Assembly: GCF_052324685.1 (NCBI RefSeq)
Contig: NW_027506877.1
Coordinates: 2,151,264-2,215,263, forward strand
Length of the DNA stretch: 64,000 nt
Reading direction: 5' to 3'
Source of the DNA: Brachyhypopomus gauderio
Lineage: Eukaryota > Chordata > Actinopteri > Gymnotiformes > Hypopomidae
Under the pieces are notes generated by a model. It saw only the letters and a program-made list of their open reading frames with translations. It made no database searches and was not told the DNA's origin. Shown in pieces: positions 57,860 to 64,000 of this stretch (the first letter of the stretch is position 1; every line of letters starts with the position of its first letter). Position numbers and translations under genes: made by a program.

Positions 57860-59420
57860 TGTGTAGTGCTTAAACAGGCTGTCTGATGTTTATACTATGT
57901 TAAGCTCTCAAAAGCAAACCCTAACCCTAACCTAAGTTGCACAAAGCTTTAATAGTAACTAGATACCGTTAGCTTGGCTATCATGGTTGGTTTGATTTAT
58001 ACTGCCAAGGTTTTGATTAGGCAGCGATAGTTTGCTATCTAGTAACATAATCGATAGGCTATAAGTGTTAGTTTTCTGAAATCTCTAGACGTAGATCGTA
58101 GTGTTCATAAACAAGATTATAAATGTGTTCAGCCCTCAGTGTTCCGTAGCTGGTACCAGGAGAACAGAATCACAACACACGGGTGTCAGGAAAGAGTTCC
58201 AAAGTCCAATAATACATCTAGTTAAATAGTAGCCTACAGAAGATAGACGATGTGGGTAAGAATAATAAAACATGTACGCTTGGTGCTCTCCTGCAGGGGA
58301 GGAGGTACAGTAGACTGGATTTAGGGGTAGTGCAAAAGTACGAGAGACGGAGGAAGAGAGAAGTTGCATCTGAGAGACAGACACAAAGGCGTGAACAGAA
58401 TGTTCTGATTGAGGGTCACAGACAGTAAATCACAAATTCCCTTACACTAAGAATTTGTTAACAAAATGGCCACAACATTAGAATCTATTTATTTTATTTG
58501 CGCGATTTCTTTCGTGGAACAGCGACAGTGTCCTTTTGTGCATTTCCCTACTCATAAAGCTGCTTTCGTTTAGATTTATATTTTTGCATTTGTTTATTTT
58601 ACAAATTTAACCCACTGATACGTTCATCCCTAACGGCATTCGAGCGATTCAAGTTTTTATATTTTAAACAGAACAGATGTCAGATCGCACCGAACTCTCC
58701 AGCGAGCCACTTGGTGACTTTCATTTCCTCTAGATCGAAAGCGATGTAACAAGCGCCATGCACGCCATGAACGCATCTGGCCCCAGTACATGCTTTACAG
58801 CCCCATAAAAGAATTTGAAAATCATGTACTTCGCTAATTTACAGTGCATCGAAAATTCTCTCTTGTAAGGGAATTTATTATTCCATGTCTGTGATCCTCA
58901 ATACGAACAATGATATTTAGTGTGTCTGCTGATGAGAGAGATTAACAGATTTATACTGCTGTTTGAACCCTGATTGCTATGATCTACGTTTACAGGCGAT
59001 TTCAAAACTTCTTTGACCATTTTAAACCATCTCATCACATCAGTGTCAAGCGTAATTTTCCTTGCGAAACGAATCTTGGTAAATGCAATTACCAATTATA
59101 AGTTGTTTGCAAGGATATCATCATATTCCTCGTATATAGCCATTGAATAAATGCTACAGAAACAAACGTTTTTATAAAAGTTCGTGGTGTCACAATGAAT
59201 GCACGAGTAGCCCCCGCTAACTGAGGAAGGTGTGGCTTTTAGATTTAGTAAAAAAGTTTCGTTTTTAGGTAAGTGGTAAGCTGCACACTGGGCAAAGGAA
59301 ATTTGGGTTCCCTAATAAGCCACACACAAGCACACGACGTTACAGCGTTACAACGTATCTTGTGGATTCGTCACGGTAAAAAGGTAAGGGTCTAAAAGAC
59401 AAAAATAAAATTTTTAAGAC
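57860..59420. repeat. Segment duplicated from about 51-52.9 kb (copy B)
   Basis: Blocks match copy A in the same orientation (see that entry). In addition TTCTGATTGAGGGTCACAGA at about 58400 matches about 52842. The order of the blocks relative to the GPCR sequence differs between the two copies, so rearrangement followed duplication. Confidence 0.72.
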
Positions 59421-59733
59421 GATTTAGCAATGGGCAAAGTTAGAACATGCTGAGTCATACGATTCTATGCATTGATATCACGAGCACATTCAAATGTCCA
59501 CTAAGATGTGAATTTTACTTGCACCAATACAGCCTGTGTGTGTTAGGTCGTTATCAATTAATGTTACTGAAATCCTTATTAGCGTTAGTACCAATCAATA
59601 GCAGTACAACTGTATGTAATGTGAAGGAAATATTGATTATATTAACGTGTGATTCATGTTAATCATGTCCATGCAGACACTAGAGCGCAGTCTGTGAAAA
59701 GTACTGCTTGCACTGCTTACTAATAACTGTGAC

Positions 59734-60693
59734 CAGTGGCGTGCACAGACATTTTGGGGGGCAAGTGCCCGGGGGGGGGCACTTTTTAGCGCATGTGGAA
59801 CTCTTCATTATACAAAAAATTACAAGCACATGTTGAATGAAATTTGACTTTTATTTGTCACATTCTCTAAACGTGAGTTTTCAATGGAAAAAAGTCACGC
59901 AGCCAACTGATACAATTCATATCCAACATACAGTCATATCCTTCAGTTAACTTCTGTTTACCCTCCACTGTCTGCAGGCCTTGTTGCATATATTTTGCGA
60001 CTAGTAAATCAATATAGGCCTACAATTAAGTGTGTTGTCATTACATGAATGCAGATGGACATTTTTCACAGGTAATGGGGAACTTCCCGTTTCTTCTTTC
60101 ACAAACGAATGTGTTAATTTATGTTGCCTAACAAAACCTATACAACAGAAAACTTTCACCTTAACACATAGATTTGCAAACTCTACATTAATTATTTGTA
60201 TGTGGTCGTCCTCACGTTATCTATCACTGATTTGGGCTAGTGCGACTAGTTTATCAGGTGACCAGTCGGCTAAAAATGCTGAGTAGTTTGGTGCTGTATG
60301 AGACATTTTACTGCACAAGAAAATGATTTCACGTTGGGCTTAGAGGGCAAACGGTACGATTTGACTTGATATGTATGTGACCTGGCTGGTGGGGCACGGG
60401 AGAAGCCGCCTATCTGTGACCGTGCGTGCTGTGCTGAAGACGCTTCCTTCCACTCGCTGAACTGAACTGCTGTTGCAGCGCATCTGGTGTGACAAAGGAA
60501 GAGAGAGGTCGGGTGTGTGTGAGGTGGTGGTGCATTTCAGGGCATTGTTTTTAATCGCTAAGATTTTCAAAAGATCATTTCAAACCGACCTCAGTAAAAT
60601 GATAATTAAAAAAAAAAAACACGAAGTTTCAAAAGGGCACTTTCGTTGATAAAGGGCAGAGTTGGTGCTGATGTCTATGTGTGCACGCCACTG
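59734..60693. mobile_element. hAT-like non-autonomous transposon
   Basis: A 960-bp element bounded by CAGTGGCGTGCACAGACAT and ATGTGTGCACGCCACTG (inverted repeats) and a perfect 8-bp flank actgtgac (59726-59733 and 60694-60701). It has a G run at 59770-59778. No intact transposase is seen. Confidence 0.9.
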
Positions 60694-61016
60694 ACTGTGA
60701 CCATATTGAAGATGTTTTTCTGTAAGACTGAAGTCTTCTGTGCAGTAGCAGAGTTAGAGATAACATTGCTTATCCGTTTCTATGCACCCAAGGTTGAATA
60801 CCAGGGAAACTGATAGCAGCTACTGGGACACAGGCATCCTGTTTTTCTACACACACACTTTGACTAATAAAGAAACTGGACTGAGAGAGACAGTTCAGAG
60901 TTGCTGTGTGAACTTTTATACTTTTATATTTCGCAACTCTCCTGCTATCGAATAAATACTGCTTAATATAAAGACCTCAACTTCTGTGCCATCAATTCCA
61001 CCACAGTGACCTACTT

Positions 61017-61640
61017 CTCTTCACTTCAACATTTCCTGCCTACTGTACAGTTCTCACTGGCAGTGGTAGCAGCCCGATAATTTTAGTCTAATTCGCTAAA
61101 AATTCTTTGGCATTAGTAGCCTTAGGGGAGGCCAAGGATGTTGTGACAGGGGGCACTGCTCCCCCTCCCTGCCCCCACCGAGGGGGAGAGGGATAATAGA
61201 TGCAAGGCCCCATGTTACAATTCCAAGACACCATGGTCATAAACAAGTGCCGCTGTTTTTGAGTGGGAAACAAACAGTAAAATACGCGCCGTCACCGTTA
61301 CAGTAAACAGGATGTTGCATGCACTTGTGATCCGGATAGCTATCATCAATTGGAACATGCGCACTAACCACACGTGATTACGCACTCCGGCATCGATGGT
61401 CACCAGTGGATGACTAGGTTGAAAATAAAAACCCCATAAAAGCAGCTGCAGATGCCCAAACACGAATGTATTCTGTATTCATTTTCTCCCGTATAGTTGG
61501 ACCTCATCGTATCAGTCTAGCTGGATTTACCCTGCCAGTATTCCACAGTTTATCAAAACGCAAAACATATTAGCATATTATACCTCAGAAGTCAACGTCG
61601 TATCTGTCTGGTTCTCCTTTTAGGCTCTTCTTTTTTAAAA
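61017..61640 (-). pseudogene. Decayed partial copy of the 49.3 kb GPCR
   Basis: Nucleotide similarity to 49855-50480 runs through several blocks: AGTGGGAAACAAA at about 61262 versus 50007, GATGTTGCATGCACTTGTG versus GATGTTGGACGCACTTGTG, and the region around the start codon with TTCTCCCGT. The coding frame is broken by indels and by an extra CCCCTCCCTGCCCCC segment near 61.16 kb. The half that would encode helices 5-7 is missing. It is clearly non-functional. Confidence 0.82.
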
Positions 61641-62160
61641 CCTTCAGTTTTATTTGAGAAAGCAGATCTCTGTAACAACGGGTACGTTGAGGTGTGACAC
61701 AGGTGTGAATCTTTACTGTATTTACACACCGACACATATACATCAAACGAAACAATATAGCAATCAATAACAATACACATTAACAAAATTCTCACATATA
61801 TTTAAACAAAGACATAGAAACAAAACAGCATTACCAGCTAAGCATAAAGACAAGAAGTTTTGCACAAGGACTACACAAAGTACATAGAAATAGAACAAGC
61901 CAAAGAACTCTAATCAGGAAAACTAAATACCACGGACACAAAACCCAAACACAGAACGTAACAAAGACATGAACAGAAGTTCCATAGCTGAAGCCTGAAC
62001 AATCTTAACTACAAGGACTTCACACACAGTACTTACAACAATGACCAACAGAGGCGGCACTAGACAGAATACAAAAACCAGACTGACAGGTGGGGTGGAG
62101 GTGAATGTGACAAAGTCTATGCTCTGGGTAGTCTGTCCCCTTCTCTCCCGACTGTACACG
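61641..62160. other. G-poor, A/C-rich stretch, probable repeat
   Basis: Strand-asymmetric DNA (many aca/caa runs, few G on plus) resembling minus-strand LTR or retroelement sequence, but no terminal repeats or motifs were found. Frames here are not gene-like. Confidence 0.35.
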
Positions 62161-62374
62161 CATGTAAATACAAAGATAAATGGACGTGTGTTTCATTAGC
62201 TGTATAACATTGGAGTGTGATGTGAAAACGTGTATTACACCAAATCACACTTCACCAGAGTTGTATGTTTATTTGGTATTGGCTGTAGCCTAGTCCATGT
62301 CTAAAATGTCTGCTCCAGTCTCATTTATCTTTTCCTCTCTCTCTCACCATCCCTCTGTCTCCCTCTTAGCGGCC

Positions 62375-62477
62375 ATGGCAGTCCACCAGCAGCAGGTTAC
62401 AGTGATGGCCCACACAAGTTATAGTTCTGGAACCTGGACTACAAGTGTCTGTGACTGCTGCTCAGACATGGGCACAT
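62375..62477 (+). CDS. First coding exon of a cornifelin/PLAC8-like gene (partial)
   Basis: After an acceptor (CCCTCTTAG, exon from 62370) the start codon at 62375 opens MAVHQQQVTVMAH and continues to WTTSVCDCCSDMGT before a donor GTAAGT. The W-x5-CDCC-SDMGTC pattern is the start of the PLAC8/cornifelin Cys-rich domain; the split codon (phase 1) should complete the next Cys. Later exons with the Cys-rich core were not found in the remaining 1.5 kb, so the gene either continues beyond the window or is a relic. An acceptor before the start codon implies a noncoding first exon upstream. Confidence 0.7.
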
Positions 62478-62645
62478 GTAAGTTAGCCAAAGGCGAACAG
62501 TTTATTAAAGGAGTTAAATGCATCTCTGGGTTATGCTTAGTTATGCTTAGTCTAAAACCATGTTAACCATGTGACAGATGAAAAAGTGATCACACAGACT
62601 TGGGTTATCAGATTTGGGTTATCAGCGGCTTCCAAATTAAAGTGT

Positions 62646-62810
62646 GGCAGCACGGTGGCTTGGTGGTTAGCACGTTTGCCTCTCAGCACTGCGGTCTTGG
62701 GTTCAAGTCCCTATCTGAGTTGAGTTTCCATGTTCTTCCTTTGTTTGCGTGGGTTTCCTCCGAGCTCTCGGAGGAGCGAACGAAAGACAAACAACCGACT
62801 GTCAGACCAG
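62646..62810 (+). mobile_element. tRNA-derived SINE fragment
   Basis: GGCAGCACGGTGGCTTGGTG with B-box-like GGTTCAAGTCC at 62700-62710 and the GTGGGTTTCCTCCGAG tail block; a widespread fish repeat. Confidence 0.7.
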
Positions 62811-62869
62811 ACTTAGACTTACGAGTGCGACGGGGCATAATGAATAAACAGCAAACAAAATGCACAACA

Positions 62870-63520
62870 ATACTCCAATTACAATAGATCGAAATCAGGT
62901 TACTACGAACTTAACCAAACTACCAAAAGACACCAAATCTAGAAAATGTAAAAAACACATGAAGACAACTCAAGCACACACTAGGCAGGAAACTACTAAA
63001 CACACTTCTACCAAATCAGTTAAAGAAAATCAACACCATAAACAAAGATCAAGTATAACACTCCGGAATGACTTTGACACAACACACTGCAACAGACAAC
63101 AGCATAAATCTTACAACTCAGACTACGAAAACACGTATGACTAACCGAGGAACTAACTTCAAGACAGTATACATTTACTCCAATGAACTGGGACAAGGAC
63201 TAGAAAACTCAAGAATGAAAACATAAATCGCAAAGTAACACACCACATGACACTTACGCACAAGGACTGTAAATACACTAAAGAACTAAACCAAAACTTA
63301 AACGTACATCTTTAACCTAAGAGAAAACAGAACTTAAACATAAATCTGTGCTGAGACGCAAGTACATAAAAACAATCACCAGAAACTCAGGAAACAAAAG
63401 CGGGCATCTAAATACTAAACCAGATAACCCTTAATTACTTACAGGTGAAACTAATGACACAAAACAAGGGGCTGAAAATGGGCGTGGAAACTACGTAAGA
63501 GTGCATATGGAAAGGAAAAC
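62870..63520. other. A/C-rich, G-poor repeat-like DNA
   Basis: Long strand-asymmetric segment with no stop-free, domain-bearing frame. It ends with ACAGGTGAAACTAATGACAC and GGGCGTGGAAACTACG, reminiscent of the minus strand of the LTR family (CAGGTGAAGACAATAACGAC, GGGCGTGGCAGA). Possibly a diverged LTR; unproven. Confidence 0.4.
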
Positions 63521-63867
63521 AAAACCAACAGGGCCATGATTGATGTGGGGGGGAGGGATCACACGTTACACAAAGCCTTATAATGGCTATCAGACTAACT
63601 TTATAAATTGTAAACTGCACACTGTATCCTATTCCACTGTACACTGTGTATATGGCATAAAAACATATTTTGTAAAAGTTAGTTATGTGGAAGTCTTGTG
63701 CAAAATGGCCAGAAATATTGTTTTGTCAGTGTTTCAGTTTTAGTTAAAGGTGCCACAGAATGCATTTCCAAAATATTTTTAAATAGTTCTCTGATGTCTA
63801 TGTAGGAGGCATGCGACATTGCAGTGACAATCTAGTTTGAAGACCAAACTTCAAAGCAAACATAGGC

Positions 63868-64000
63868 TGTGTTTTCATACTACATACTACTGTCGTACTT
63901 CTTGGGCCCCAAATCAGTATCCAGTATGCAGTATGCGAATAAAAATTATTTTTCCAGTACACGAAACATCCCGGGATGACATACTACTTCTGCAGAATAT
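63868..64000. repeat. Repeat with ATACTACATACTACTG motif, cut by the window end
   Basis: CATACTACATACTACTG and the partly inverse CAGTATGCAGTATGCG suggest a palindromic fish DNA element. Only the start is in the window. Confidence 0.4.

Noticed and set aside
57918-57933. CCCTAACCCTAACC, possible interstitial telomere repeat
   Set aside because: Only about two units, easily due to chance in this composition.

Overview
The window is nuclear DNA of a ray-finned (teleost) fish. Three multi-exon genes rebuild exon by exon with GT-AG junctions and keep frame throughout. Introns are short to medium. The rest is crowded with fish-type repeats: Tc1 transposons with DD34E transposases, hAT-like elements with 8-bp target duplications, a CR1/L2-type LINE, tRNA-derived SINEs, solo LTRs and long GT/GA microsatellites. 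The species cannot be fixed from sequence alone.

Layout. 1-2.5 kb: intergenic DNA and a GC-rich promoter. 2.5-17.1 kb: dvl2 (Dishevelled 2), plus strand, 15 coding exons, 750 codons, 3'UTR to about 18.4 kb. 18.7-23.4 kb: a LINE and three Tc1-like elements. 24.4-30.1 kb: klhl10 (kelch-like 10), minus strand, 8 coding exons, 585 codons, convergent with dvl2. 31.3-34.0 kb: a nest of mobile elements (hAT-like outer element, LTR inside it, MITE inside the LTR). 34.7-46.1 kb: acadvl (very-long-chain acyl-CoA dehydrogenase), plus strand, 20 coding exons, 660 codons, divergent from klhl10. 46.1-49.3 kb: quiet intergenic DNA. 49.3-50.35 kb: an intronless class A GPCR on the minus strand, with a decayed partial copy at 61.0-61.6 kb and duplicated flanking DNA at about 51-52.9 and 57.9-59.4 kb. 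53.8-57.7 kb: rearranged LTRs, a short duplication with a filled and an empty insertion site, and an integrase remnant. 62.4 kb: the first coding exon of a cornifelin/PLAC8-like gene, whose remainder is not visible before the window ends.

The protein-coding genes do not form a pathway. Dvl2 is a cytoplasmic Wnt/planar-polarity adaptor, Klhl10 is a CUL3 ubiquitin-ligase substrate adaptor known from male germ cells, and Acadvl works in mitochondrial beta-oxidation. DVL2 and ACADVL are also close neighbours in human; klhl10 lying between them is the unusual part. I found no prokaryote-like system, CRISPR array or clearly new gene system. The most unusual observations are TG-repeat tracts at several splice acceptors, a mobile element caught with its empty sister site in the same window, tandem amplification of a transposase tail inside a klhl10 intron, and a repeated G-rich motif shared by three separate elements.
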